Below are positions 19,121 through 28,803 of a stretch of DNA of 28,803 nt, piece by piece. The position numbers and the translations under genes were made by a program. This DNA is from Saccoglossus kowalevskii (taxonomy: Eukaryota; Hemichordata; Enteropneusta; Harrimaniidae). Numbering within the stretch: position 1 is the first letter of the stretch; every line of letters starts with the position of its first letter. The notes below the pieces were generated by a model that saw nothing but the letters and a program-made list of their open reading frames with translations, did no database searches and had not been told where the DNA came from. The stretch spans positions 15,985-44,787 of the forward strand of contig NW_003126899.1 in assembly GCF_000003605.2 (NCBI RefSeq), given 5' to 3'.

Positions 19121-19548
19121 GGGACGACGTCAAAAGATCGATGTCGGATAAAAAACTTATTTCCTTTAGTTTGGGGGTGGGGGGTTTTGACCTCAAAAAG
19201 TTTCCATCCTACAAAACGATTTTATTTTTTAATGAAGTCAAAAAAATCTTGGAGTATTTGTAATTCGTTTTTTTTCCATCCAATCATGGACAGAAATAAC
19301 CGAAAAGGGAAAAAACAGAAAAATTGTTTGGTTCGAGTGTAAATCTGTGCGTCAAATGAGATGCATTTGTAAAATCTTTTTACACCCACCTGACAACCAA
19401 CTGCTATGCAATACTACTGTTCGATTATCAATTTGTATTTAATGGTGAATGTAGTCTTGCGCCATGACCAATATTTATCAATTAAGTTTCAGTGGGGGGT
19501 AGGGGGGGTTTGGAAAAAAACTAAAGGAATTAAGTTTTTTATCGTCCC
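19121..19548. mobile_element. 428-bp element with GGGACGA inverted ends and G-runs
   Basis: The left end GGGACGA followed by GATAAAAAACTTATTTCCTT plus TAGTTT is mirrored by the right end, inverted GGGACGATAAAAAACTTAAT plus TCCTTTAGTTT. The left arm carries about 21 extra bases. Guanine runs occur inside each end (19173-19184 and 19493-19508), both on the + strand. No protein is encoded; it is a MITE-like repeat of unassigned family. Confidence 0.6.
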
Positions 19549-20499
19549 TAATACTTTGTGCATATCTGTTTTTTGTGTGCCTTTACGTCAACATAAAAAA
19601 TACGTGTGAACTTGTTACACCAATGTAAGGATATTTAAAAATGATGGAGTTTAAACCTCTCTTAAAGATGGGTATCAGCACCAGAGTAACTATTAAATAA
19701 TAGTTACATCAATGTAAAATCAGATGAGAGCATGTTAGGTAGTGAGTCATAAATATGGAGACAAGCCCTGCAACCATTCGCATAGGGTGTTGTAAGTACA
19801 TTGGCATCCAAAAGTGAATGTGAGTGCCACAGTCAACTGTATTTTAAGTTTATCTTATTTTAAAGCAGGCAGGCTGCAATGTGTGTCAAATTTTAAGTCA
19901 GTTTAGGTTGTTATTTTGATCAGTATATGTGAACTAAAAATATACCGATTTGTATCAACACAGAATTAAAATAAGTTTTATATGCATGTATATTATGACA
20001 TTTTACACGATCCAGTATTGTTAACTATAATTGCTTGATTAAGAAAAAGAAAGAAATATATGGTCAACGAAACATTGTCTATCTACGAGTCAGAACAATT
20101 GTGTGGTCTAGTGGTCGCCATATTTACACCTCTTGTAGGAAATTCTGGTGTGAACACAAGACCTTCAGATCCTTCTAGTTAGCTGGCTTTGTTTGTTTAT
20201 GAAAGTATGTAGTCTAATAGATGAGACCCTTCAGTTTGATATTAAAAGTACCAGTGATAAAGTGAAGAGGGGTTTCAACAATTGTATGATAGCACATCTT
20301 GATACTGTGTGGAGTGACATAAAGTCAGTGATAAAATGTAAATAGAAAAGCAATTTTGAAGAAGTACATGTCCTTGTTTCCATGCAGACAAACAGTCTAC
20401 CAAAACAAAACCAAGCTCCCAATTTTTTAACCAAGAGAATGCTAGCGAATAAACCACACAATACATAATTACAACTGCTAGAAGTGGGCTAACACTTAC
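19549..20499. other. SLK intron sequence with one SINE-like patch
   Basis: The stretch is AT-rich intron. Around 20104-20157, TGGTCTAGTGG is a perfect tRNA A-box, and a degenerate B-box-like GGTGTGAACAC lies 32 bases on, so a decayed tRNA-derived SINE is possible. The short open frames on the - strand near 20231-20526 match nothing I know. Confidence 0.4.
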
Positions 20500-20758
20500 C
20501 TCTAAGTAGTTGGTGTTTATCAGCAAGAATTCTCTTTTCTAGCGCTGCAATCTTTGCCTTGTGTATTTCAGACATATTTTTAATAGCTACCTCCATTTTA
20601 TTTTGTTGTTTCCCCAAAAACTCTCTCTCTTTGTCTTGCAACATCATATCTATTTCTTCTTTTTTTCGTTTGCTGTCCTTACCAATACCTCCAGACTTAG
20701 CTTTCAGTTCCTTTGACTCCTTCTTCATTATGTCACGAAAGTCTTTATATTCTCGCTC
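20500..20758 (-). CDS. SLK: SLK coiled-coil exon, longest of the PKK exons
   Basis: The acceptor is a T-run then TAG, and the donor AGAG|GTAAGT. Eighty-six codons plus one base encode EREYKDFRDIMKKESKELKA, KSGGIGKDSKRKKEEID, FLGKQQNKMEVAIKNMSE, KIAALEKRIL and ADKHQLLR. The block corresponds to the ERDYxxFxEQLKxxKKEVK to KKQELLRDR block of the vertebrate proteins. Heptad-like charged helix runs throughout; it is interrupted by a glycine-containing KSGGIGKD. Confidence 0.93.
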
Positions 20759-21266
20759 CTAAAAAAAAAATCGTTACTGTCAGTTTTCATAGCTTCTGTT
20801 ACACAATAGCTTTCCAACAAACACCACTGAGGGCAGCATACAAGTACAGCCAAGAGGACAAAAGATCACACCTGGAATTCAAAATATGGTGCATGTACAG
20901 AAACAACTCTTAGAGTTGAACACTACAGTTAAGACATCGCCTACTAAAAGCTTCTGTGGATAGCCAAAAAAGACGATATTAGCAGGCAATGTGGTAAAAC
21001 TATCTTTTTTACATATAAAGTGAGAAAACAGGGCATTTTCCCACTTGTGATTCAGCATTTATACACAGGGTTTTTGAAGCACTTTCCCAAATGAATGCGA
21101 TATCATCCAGGCACAATCAAACACAAGTACCCACTGACCTAAAAAGCAAGGCTCAAACCACACAAGTAATGAATTCGAGGCTTTGTTATGGCATTGGTTG
21201 AATTTTACATGGTGACTGCCTTATTTAACATGTAGCAAATGTACATAAAAACTAACCTTAGTACAC

Positions 21267-21434
21267 TACTGTAAAATACTTTATATCAATTGAAATTTAT
21301 TTTCGCTTAAGGAATAAATCAGTAAAAAATACTCTTTATCATATATTTTACATTCAACTCATCACAAATCAGTGAAAATAAACTTCATATATATAATCGC
21401 CAAAATGTCTTTTCAGTGAAAAGTATTTCATAGT
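21267..21434. mobile_element. TACTGTAAA-ended MITE, copy C (168 bp)
   Basis: The left end is TACTGTAAAATACTTTATAT plus CAATTGAAATTTATTTTCGC. The right end, inverted, is ACTATGAAATACTTTTCACT plus GAAAAGAC. Internal ATCAGTGAAAATAAACTTC repeats the end motif. The flanking intron from 20759 to 21266 shows nothing else. Confidence 0.6.
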
Positions 21435-21639
21435 TTTTGTGATTTTTTTTTAGTTGTTGACATCATGGAAAATGAAATGAGATTGCAAACAATTACAAAT
21501 ACAGTATTTACTCTACTTTAAGATTATTTTAAATAGAAGCAAACATAAACCAAGCACTGCATTACTTGTATGACTGGATAAGATATTTTGACACATGTCA
21601 TACACTACTAACAGAGCAAACATTGTATCACATAAGATC

Positions 21640-21920
21640 CATAGCACCAAGGGCCAAATGATTTCCAAGACTTTTCCAGACCTTTTCTCAAACTTTCTTG
21701 CATCCCCCCCCCCAAGACATTTTGGCCCTTAATTCAGGCCAACATCATCACCAAATTTCTGAAGATATGGTAGTTCCCTGGAGAAAACTTGCCTTTTTAA
21801 AATGAATTAATAACTGAAGAAATTTAAGGATTTTCAAAGATTTTTTTATTTTTCCTGTAATTTAAAGACAACTCGAAGACTTTCCAGACCTCAAAAGATC
21901 CAAAGACTTTCAAAGGACAG
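21640..21920. repeat. Self-similar AAGACTTTCCAGACC-rich patch
   Basis: AAGACTTTTCCAGACC (about 21670), GAAGACTTTCCAGACCTC (about 21876) and AAAGACTTTCAAAGGAC (about 21901) recur with GGGCCAAATG / TTTGGCCCTT inverted words between. It is probably a degenerate small element. The class and ends are unclear. Confidence 0.35.
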
Positions 21921-22241
21921 AGAGATTAATTGAAAATAAAGAAAATTCAAAGGCTACATTCTTGAAACCCTGACTGCAATGATAGTCTTCAAAACAGTCA
22001 CATAATTCCTTTACAATTTCAACTACTCCACCGCATAGTAAGAAATCTTCAGTACTTAGCTTTAAAGTAGAATAATTCCAATCTTCTTCATTCCTATACT
22101 GCATGTAATTGTTGAATTACAACACAGATGGAAAAACACTACTTTTATATGGATAGATATTTTATTTGACATACAATTTAGTATGAATAACAAAAAAACA
22201 TACAATAAATCAATGGTCAAGAAAAAAAAAAATAAAATAGA

Positions 22242-22493
22242 CTAAACTAAATAAATAAAATAAATAAATGTTGCCAAGCAATTGACAATAAAGCTATTTT
22301 TAGTTGATAACTTGCAAATGTAGTCATCATAAATTGCTAATTCAGCTTCAAATTTAGTACAAGCTTGTACAATCTGACTATTTTTACATGCGGGTAAAAC
22401 ATGAAATTCATTATCTATAGCCTGTTCATTACACAGAAAACCAAACCTTTGCTCTGAAGGCGCATATATCCAAGGAGTAAGATGAACACGCAC
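22242..22493 (-). pseudogene. Decayed C-terminal tail of a non-LTR retrotransposon polyprotein
   Basis: The - strand frame reads PWIYAPSEQRFGFLCNEQAI, DNEFHVLPACKNSQ and on to a hydrophobic end with a stop at 22242. LCNExxIDNEFHVLxxC resembles the C-terminal CCHC zinc finger (CxxC...EDExHFLxxC) after reverse transcriptase in many LINE polyproteins. The first cysteine would be replaced by glycine here. An AAATAAATAAAATAAATAAA-like tract lies at its 3' side. The call is by motif only; no RT domain is present. It begins 12 bases past the SLK exon donor at 22504. Confidence 0.45.
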
Positions 22494-22504
22494 GCCATGC
22501 TTAC

Positions 22505-22633
22505 CTGGTCTAATTTTATCTTCTTTACCGCCGCTTTAATCTCATATGCCTGGGCTACTTCTAGCCGTTCCACCTGTTGCTTTTGACCTTTATTCAACGT
22601 ATCTATGTCAACATCAAACTTCTTCATTAAATT
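22505..22633 (-). CDS. SLK: SLK coiled-coil exon, KGQKQQVERLE
   Basis: The acceptor is TTGTTGTAG and the donor GACCAG|GTAAGC. It is 43 codons in phase 0: NLMKKFDVDIDTLNKGQKQQ, VERLEVAQAYEI and KKIKLDQ. It matches the FExELxxLxxxQKQQVEKxE segment of SLK/STK10. It is separated from the previous exon by the largest intron in the window (about 3.4 kb), which carries repeats at 23690-24545 and 24985-25215. Confidence 0.93.
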
Positions 22634-23689
22634 CTACAACAACAAAAAAAGGATAAGAAAAAAAAACAAAAAAAAACAGAGCTTGCAATTTCATTCATAT
22701 TAGTCTAATAATAATTATTTTATTTATTTTATTTCCAGAAAATAATACAAAGATTACAATGCCAAATGAACCACAACAGGTGGCAAATGTTTTTGTTTTT
22801 TTAGCTGCTCAGTAAACAGCTGACTACATAAAATAACCGTACTGTATTATGCAACTCAACAGGTTCATATATATATCACTTTTTATATCTTGGATGCACT
22901 TCTTAGCAAACCATGATTGTCATTGTAAAAATGTATGCATCTTGGTACATGTAGACCATGATAGATTTATTTTTTAGTAGTCTTATATAAGAGAACCAAT
23001 TGTGCATAATGGCTGAAGTTACAAATTTGGACCTACTTCAGTATTTTACATTAGTATCTTTAAGTGATCCCAATCTTATTCAGTTGAAAGCTTTGCCAAT
23101 CACACAATGGTCATTTTATACTATGCCCTTGAACTTTGGCCAACTGATTCCCAAATGAATTTAACAGATTTATTATTGTTGGTCTGGCCTCAAGTAAAGC
23201 CTAATCAAGCTTATAGAGTTGTGACATGCTCTTTAAGAGAAGAACCAAGGTAGCAACAAGTTCATTAAGTGTTGACAGAGTCAGTGATAATAATCTGCTC
23301 AATAGACCCAGTATAAACCCTACAAAACAACAACTACCTTGGTAATCCATTTTGTCATACAACGTTTTCATCACCATCATTTTTCCCATTAAACCTTCAT
23401 GTAACATTTGGGTTAACCTTTTTTCTCTCCAAATTCCTGATGTAACATTTTGTAAATTTTAGTGCATTTTTCTAAAATTCATAATGAACATAATCTCCCA
23501 TCTGCTACCTGTTCTGATCAAAATTAAAAAAATGATAATATCGAATTGAAGAAAGCTTAGAACGAACTCCTGCTAAATTTAAGATTAGCCTTTTAAACAA
23601 GCAGCTTGGAACTGATATTTGTCTGAGATGCACAATTATTGAAGTTTATGATACTTACAGAAAATAAATTGGATTATACATCTGTGATT
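22634..23689. other. SLK intron sequence, nothing recognised
   Basis: This is the 5' side (transcript sense) of the SLK exon at 22633. It is AT-rich with A-runs near 22650-22680 and no feature I can support. Confidence 0.5.
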
Positions 23690-24545
23690 TGCAGTCTAAT
23701 TTATTCAAGAGCACCTCTACCACAAAGTTCAATTTAAATATGAGATATCAGAAATTGGCAAATAGTAATTAGATAATCAATATGCTAATCACAAACTAAT
23801 CATGTCACGATTACCCCTTAGCATTGATGAACCAAATTTCAATGAAATTTGGTGATTATGCATATTATAAAAACATGGCAATTAGAATGTTTGAATTTCA
23901 ATTCAAAAGTAATCAAGTCTTATATACCAAGTCTTATTGAAATACAATCATTAGTTTTTAAGATATAAGTAGAAAATTGGGTAATAATTATGAATATGTC
24001 GGTAGATTTCAGCACAACACTAATTAGGTCTGTGTATTGTTTCGGGTGCATATGCATCAAGTTTCAATATAATGTGATGATTAATTCTTAGTAATTTGAT
24101 GGAAAGCCATAAAGTAAATCATTATGCAAATTGTTAAAAATGTATATAAATCCAAAACTAATTAGATCATCGCAAGAGTATTTATGTACTATTTATGTAG
24201 ATTTATTGAAATAAGATATCAAGTACTTGAGATATTGATGCAAATTAGGTTATTATGTTCAAATTAATATGAACAGATTTTAACCTGATACTAATCACGT
24301 TTATGCATTGCCATTGTGCATTGAAATCTGACTAGCCGATAAAAGTGGAACAGCATAATCACTATGCAAATTAGGTAATTAATATGCACAAATTCGAACT
24401 CAAATGAAATCAAATCTGTGGATTAGTCCAGAGCATCAATGTCTCATGTTTCATCAAAAATCAATGGAACAGACAGACACATACACACACATAAAGACAC
24501 ACTAACTGCAAAAGCTCCCTTTGTGTGCTTCACACACAGGAGTAA
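23690..24545 (-). repeat. Inverted relative of the intron 3 tandem element
   Basis: Read on the - strand it starts with the hairpin CTCCTGTGTGTGAAGCACAC plus AAAGGGAGC, then TTTGCAGTTAGTGTGTCTTT and a TGTGTG microsatellite. Diverged ~140-bp units with CTAATTTGCATAATTA-, GATTAGTTTTG- and TTTCAATGAAACTTG-like words follow. This is the order seen at 2191-3445 on the + strand. The left boundary (about 23690) is approximate. Confidence 0.8.
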
Positions 24546-24984
24546 AACATTATATATTTTTAATTTGTGAATGCTGATTTTTGTGTTCAAAAGTTTAAAC
24601 AGTATTTTGTGAAAGATGACAAAGCTTTGACACTCAAAGGTTTAAAAGCCATTTGAAATCTATCAATTTTTATAATAGAAATTATAGTTTCTTCATTGTC
24701 TATGCAGGTTTACTAAGGTCGAGCAGTTAATTCAGTAAGATCAGTCTGCCTTAAGTAATAACACTCAGTTGTCACTGTTCACTATGAAAGCAAACAATTT
24801 AAAATCCTCTTCAATTTTTTAAAAGAGACAGATTTTATCTTGTGGCAACACCTGGAATTTAAACCCTTGGTCTTCAGAGTACGTTTCTCATGGTCACTAG
24901 ATGCAATTATCTATGTATGATGTTACACACGTGAATCAGTGTTATAACCCAGTTTAGTTGTTTCATCTAATTCAGAAATTCAGA

Positions 24985-25215
24985 CCGGTTACTGGGAACA
25001 TAGTGGTTGTCGCATCAGACTCATGATGGGTAGACCCAAGTTCAAAACCTACCTTAGGTCGACCCCTACCCGTGTTGAGTATGCCACAGACTCAATGGGA
25101 AGGCCAATTCCACTGACCGAGATTCATTCACTAACGAATGCGATTTTGGGAAAAGCTTGGATAACGTCTGCAGGTGCTTGTGTTCGATCGAGCCTGGTTG
25201 ACGCCAGGGTAGAGC
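24985..25215 (+). mobile_element. Candidate tRNA-derived SINE
   Basis: GAACATAGTGG (24995-25005) resembles a pol III A-box. AGTTCAAAACC (25039-25049) resembles a B-box (GGTTCRANNCC), with spacing close to that of a tRNA. A GC-richer body follows, including GGTCGACCCCTACCCGTG and GCCTGGTTGACGCCAGGGT (itself a short hairpin). The open frame through it has no family match. The right end is not defined. Confidence 0.5.
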
Positions 25216-26055
25216 ATTAAAATCGCCATTTTATAGGGAGATGGCCACACAGCCCCTGTCATGTAGTACCGAACAGGAAATGACTTCTGTGGCAAAATTG
25301 CAAAATGTGTCAGCACTAGCACTTGCAATTTGCACTTACAAAAAAGAAAACACGTCAGGAGAGACAACAGCGACATTCAATGTCCGGAACTGTCGCCTGA
25401 CACAAAAACATTTGAAAAAAAAAATAATTCAGAAATTAACCGTGAAGTTTTACCCCCAAAAATTGTATTTCTGTAAACCACCACATAAATGCCCCAATAT
25501 CTGAGGACAGACATAGAAAGCCAATTTAATTTAATAATAGTTTTAAAGACATAAATAAAATTCAATATGAACCCTGATAACATGATTACATACCACTTAC
25601 AATACTGTGTCATGTGGTTACCACTATAATCAGGATGAAGGGAATTCTCATAAAATGGAATTTATTGTATTTATAGGACTACAGTTAAAACTAAAGTCAG
25701 TTAGATTTAAAAGACAAATATGTACAGCATAACCACTAATTATTGTATTTGTTTTTTTCTAAAGTAGTTTGGAAATGTCATATTATTTTTATTTTTTGGC
25801 TTATGCAAATAAAAATGTTGATTCGTTTGGTATCATTGATGTTTGATATTTGGTTTTTATTTTGGCTGATATCATCTTTGATAACACATTGCCTGCTGAG
25901 GTAGTTTTTTCATTCCAATCAATTTGCTGATTGATGGAGGCTTTTCAGAAATTATCACTTTGTTCTGTGAATGAGTTAGGGGTAAAAAAGTTGTTACTGC
26001 CAATCACATGGTTCAATAAATTATTTTGATTAGCATCATCATCTTAGAAACTCAC
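25216..26055. other. SLK intron sequence, nothing recognised
   Basis: The AT-rich intron between the SINE candidate and the SLK exon at 26056 carries short open frames on both strands without family resemblance. Confidence 0.5.
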
Positions 26056-26179
26056 CTGTGTATCTGTTTTCTGTTTTAATTGTAACTGATCAGTTAACTG
26101 TAGTATCTTGGATGCCAAGTTGTTAAACTGTTTATTCTCGTCTTTCTGCATCATTTTTAATTCACGTAAATCTTGTTTT
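26056..26179 (-). CDS. SLK: SLK coiled-coil exon, KQDLRELKMMQKDENKQ
   Basis: The acceptor is TTGTAG and the donor CACAG|GTGAGT. One base completes the split arginine codon, and the exon ends in phase 0. It encodes KQDLRELKMMQKDENKQF and ILQLTDQLQLKQKTDTQ, corresponding to the QELRELRLLQKEE segment of vertebrate proteins. It is predicted to be helical and coiled. Confidence 0.92.
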
Positions 26180-26621
26180 CTACAATGTAAATAAAAACAT
26201 TACAGGTCACATAACAGCTTCTAACCAATGACACAATTCATTATTGTTTAATATTTCATTTTTTTTAACCAGGGCTTGCTTGCATGATTTAACTGAAACC
26301 GTTGAATAATTCATTGCTTGATTTTCATGGTTAAAGTCGGAAAATTTGCTGGTGTAAAATAACCAAAAAAGAAATGCATGAATACCATCAAAAATTTTAG
26401 TTTAGCATCATATAAATTAAAATAAATATTGGAAGTTTATTTTTTACAGCTTACCTGAGTTATACTTAAAGAAAACATGTCTGATGGGCAATACCAGGAA
26501 AGCATTGATTTTGAATAATAATAATTTACAATTGTAATTAGAATTTTTAATATTTTTTTTTTATTTTTTGGAGCAACACTTCTAGTAAATATAGGAGAAG
26601 AAAGCATTTATTATTACATAC
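26180..26621. other. SLK intron, nothing recognised
   Basis: AT-rich intron with GT-AG ends and T-runs near 26270 and 26555; no element or coding frame was seen. Confidence 0.5.
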
Positions 26622-26755
26622 CTTGCCATTTGTTCTCGTCTATGCTTCTCTTCATGTCCCATCTGCACAACCTTTTCTGTTGTCATAGTAACAACTTTCC
26701 CATCAATGAGAAATTTACGAGTTTTCTTTAGCGTTTTGTACTGGCTCCTTGACTC
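26622..26755 (-). CDS. SLK: SLK exon, start of PKK region (KTLKKTRKF)
   Basis: The acceptor is GTTAACAG and the donor AAG|GTATGT. It encodes ESRSQYKTLKKTRKFLIDGK, VVTMTTEKVVQMGHEE and KHRREQMA and ends in phase 2. (T)(L/F)(K/R)KTRxFxxDG(xE)V is the highly conserved entry to the SLK/STK10 coiled-coil domain and the best single diagnostic of the gene. Confidence 0.94.
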
Positions 26756-27179
26756 CTGTTAACAATGGGGAATCAAGAAATCAACCATCTAAAGTCTATA
26801 ATGTACTTATTTCAGATGTTTCAGAAATCAGGATATTACAGTTATCAACAGATGTCTACGTTAGGGGTAGTGTTCTGATAAAAAAAATCTGCACCTACAA
26901 GACTAACATTGAATAGATTCGACATAACACTTAAAACATTGTAATGACAATCTTCGTTTTGAGCGTTTGCTGTAAACAATTTCCCAAGCTCAAGTTGAAG
27001 CTCAGGGTGGAGCTCTAGATTGCCATTACATACCTGCCTGACACACACAACAAACACAGTGATTTTTGTATTATAGTTGTCAGCCAATAATATTATCAAA
27101 GTAACAGAACATTCTGATGTTTTCATATCAAACTCAATTATGGAGATCAGAAAGCAGAAAGGGGAAGACAACCGCTTAC
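26756..27179. other. SLK intron with an open - strand frame of doubtful meaning
   Basis: Between the linker exon and the KTLKKTRKF exon the - strand stays open (26845-27171), including GNLELHPELQLELGKLF. An AG precedes it (CAGGCAG near 27035), but no donor clearly pairs with it and it matches no known SLK segment. It is treated as intron. Confidence 0.45.
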
Positions 27180-27830
27180 CTCAGATCCTCGTTTTCTCAC
27201 ATTTCTATCTATTGAGTCTTTATCATCTTTACTATCTGCTTTATCCGAACTATCTAAACTGTCCATTGTAGATATACTCTCAGTGTCAGACATATTGGAT
27301 TTTTGACTGGATATACTTCCATATTTGTCCTCTGCCTCCTCTCCCCTTTTCACCGTTGATGGCGGTGAATCCTCCTTTGTTTTCTCTACAGCCGGTGCAG
27401 GAGTTTCCGGCACTTTGAACACTGCTTTTTCAGCGTCATTTTCTTGTAATGTTTTTTCTTTCATATCTTCAGCTTTTTCTCTTTCACCTTCTGATCTACT
27501 CAACAAATCCTGAAGTACTTCTTTACAAGCAGCCATGGCTTCTTCCTCAGATATCTCTTCCTCTGTCAACTCTTTGACATCTTCATTAGATGCAGCCACA
27601 GAAGTATTAGTTTTTAAGTCCTCAGACGATGCAGACTTGTTTGTAGACACATCACTTGTTTTCTCAAAAGCTGTAATTAACGAAGAAACATTTGTTTCTG
27701 AGTGGGTTTCCTTCTCCTCATCATGAATAGCAGCTTTCTCTGAGGTTGTTTCTGAATGTTCACTTCCATTTCCTCCAATGCCTTCATCGGACTGTTCATC
27801 AACTTCTTGAGACTTTTCATCAATGACGAT
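27180..27830 (-). CDS. SLK: SLK linker exon (acidic, Ser-rich)
   Basis: The donor is CTGAG|GTAAGC at 27180/27179. The upstream end is taken at an AG (27832-27831) after an 11-T tract, giving IVIDEKSQEVDEQ as the first residues. An ATG at 27839 is also in frame nine bases further up. The exon encodes 217 residues rich in E, D, S and K, including EEEAMAACKEVLQDLLSR (a likely helix) and MSDTESISTMDSLDSS (casein-kinase-2-like sites), ending VRKRGSE. Low-complexity linkers of this kind lie between the kinase and coiled coil in SLK/STK10. Long opposite-strand open frames at 27325-27726 mirror this exon. Confidence 0.82.
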
Positions 27831-28803
27831 CTTAGACATTAAAAAAAAAAACGAACAATAAAAAACAATTTTATTTGGGGGAAAAATTGAAACAAGTCAA
27901 ACACTACTCCGCAATTTAAGCAGAAAATTCTTACGAGATTGGTTTCCATAGCAACATGCATTAAGTTAGAGACAACATATTGGATTCAGTAAATTTTTGT
28001 TCGATTAAACTATCAATTTAATGCATTTGAATTTTATTAAGACAAAAGACAGATTCTCTAACAAATTAAGTTTCTTGAAGCAATGTCATTCACTCAAAAC
28101 ACTCAAAATAACGAGAATATTAGTAATCAAAAATATAAATAGAATAAAGGACAGAGAGAAAGAAAAGAAATTTATTTGACTTTACATTTTAAATATATAA
28201 ATGAACAAAACAGATGAATTGGAGAGGAATACATTGGTAGAAATCAAACACTCAACCAGGGTTTCAATAACTAACTAGCATTCATTCCAAATACAAACAC
28301 GACTTTTCTACTTAAATTTATAACATTATGTTACCGTAGCAACCATGTTATCATGATTAGGCCACACTGATTTAATTTTATGGATGACATCCTCTGAAGA
28401 CCCCAAAACTAATGCGAGAGAGCGAAAAAAAAAAAATTCGGCCAAAAAAAAAAACGCTGCTAAAACCACAGGACTACGGAGCTATTATTACGAATTTAAC
28501 CACAGTGTATCAAAAAAACAACAAGTCTTTATTTGTAGGAGGCACATGTTGATGTACACATTTCGTACTGTATTACTGTCACAGGTATCATCACCTTTGG
28601 TTTTGAAAAGGCAATAGGGTAAAGCAGATGTTAGCTTTGCCAAAGGCATATACATCAACTCAATAATAAAGAAAAACTTACTGTGTTGTATTGAAAAAAA
28701 AATAATTAAAAATGAACAATAAGTTTGTCAACAGCAACCTGGAAATTAACTTCTTTGACATTCAAACTACAGCTTTTAAAGTGACACTTCAGATAGACCA
28801 AGT
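27831..28803. other. Sequence upstream of the SLK linker exon, probably intron
   Basis: On the - strand this would precede the linker exon. It is AT-rich with A-runs near 27841 and 28430-28450. No kinase-domain motif (HRD, DFG or a glycine loop) is visible on either strand, so the kinase exons lie past the window edge. Confidence 0.5.

Larger units (their letters stand above)
12601..27830 (-). other. SLK: SLK/STK10-type Ste20 kinase gene, linker and coiled-coil C-terminal part
   Basis: Ten exons on the - strand (27830-27180, 26755-26622, 26179-26056, 22633-22505, 20758-20500, 18970-18846, 15280-15092, 14547-14422, 13738-13625, 12804-12601) join in one frame for 684 residues. All introns are GT-AG. 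Residues 1-217 are an acidic, serine-rich linker. Then KTLKKTRKFLIDGKVV opens the PKK (polo kinase kinase) coiled-coil region, with AIWEMEEKQ, QLKDMFLLQRHHML, KRLPKIQKTEAKTR and LKPRKK all diagnostic of SLK/LOK. The N-terminal kinase domain lies beyond the window. Known family role: Ste20 GCK-type kinases that phosphorylate ezrin/radixin/moesin at the cell cortex, with the C-terminal coiled coil driving dimerisation and membrane targeting. Vertebrates have two paralogues, SLK and STK10; this is probably the single invertebrate counterpart. Confidence 0.93.

Noticed and set aside
26845-27171. 108-codon - strand frame between two SLK exons as an extra SLK exon
   Set aside because: The flanking exons already join in frame as RGSE|ESRS. 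No matching segment is known in SLK/STK10, and no good donor pairs with the AG.
27325-27726. + strand serine-rich frames opposite the SLK linker
   Set aside because: They are mirror images of the Glu/Asp/Ser-codon-rich SLK linker exon.
28384-28617. 77-codon + strand frame near the right edge
   Set aside because: It runs through homopolymer A tracts (poly-lysine) and has no homology signal.

Overview
This is an AT-rich window from an animal nuclear genome. Genes are split by GT-AG introns, exons are short (about 110-260 bp apart from one of 651 bp), and introns and intergenic DNA are full of minisatellites, small inverted-repeat elements and transposon remnants. Both recognisable proteins are bilaterian families, and the repeat style (for example long arrays built on TTAATTACCTAATTTGCATAATTA-like words) suggests a marine invertebrate, perhaps a hemichordate, amphioxus or mollusc. 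I cannot fix the species from sequence alone. I see no operons, ribosome binding sites or other prokaryotic or phage features.

Two genes converge tail to tail. On the + strand, positions 41-6077 hold the last six visible exons of a threonine synthase-like 2 (THNSL2) gene, a PLP enzyme of the phosphohomoserine lyase type. Its 5' exons, including the PLP-lysine exon, lie before the window. On the - strand, 27830 down to 12601 holds ten exons of a SLK/STK10-type Ste20 kinase: the acidic/serine-rich linker, the long coiled-coil PKK region and the C-terminus. The kinase-domain exons lie beyond position 28803. All exon junctions of both genes keep a continuous reading frame (about 336 and 684 residues). 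The two enzymes are not known to share a pathway; their adjacency looks incidental.

The space between and inside the genes is dominated by repeats. THNSL2 intron 1 is a 50-bp minisatellite grown from the end of the preceding exon together with its splice donor, so the donor appears about eleven times. Intron 2 is a 47-48-bp minisatellite, several units of which carry an acceptor-like TTTTACAG. Intron 3 holds an array of about 140-bp units headed by a hairpin, and an inverted relative sits in an SLK intron at 23690-24545. The 6.4-kb intergenic region holds a hairpin-ended tandem element, a probable small inverted-repeat element and much unremarkable AT-rich DNA. The SLK introns hold a 3.15-kb element with about 50-bp terminal inverted repeats and CCGCGG palindromes (15521-18668), three small elements ending TACTGTAAA, a 428-bp element with G-runs at both ends, two tRNA-like SINE candidates and a decayed non-LTR retrotransposon tail.

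The most unusual observation is the splice-donor minisatellite in THNSL2. I found no convincing new multi-gene system.
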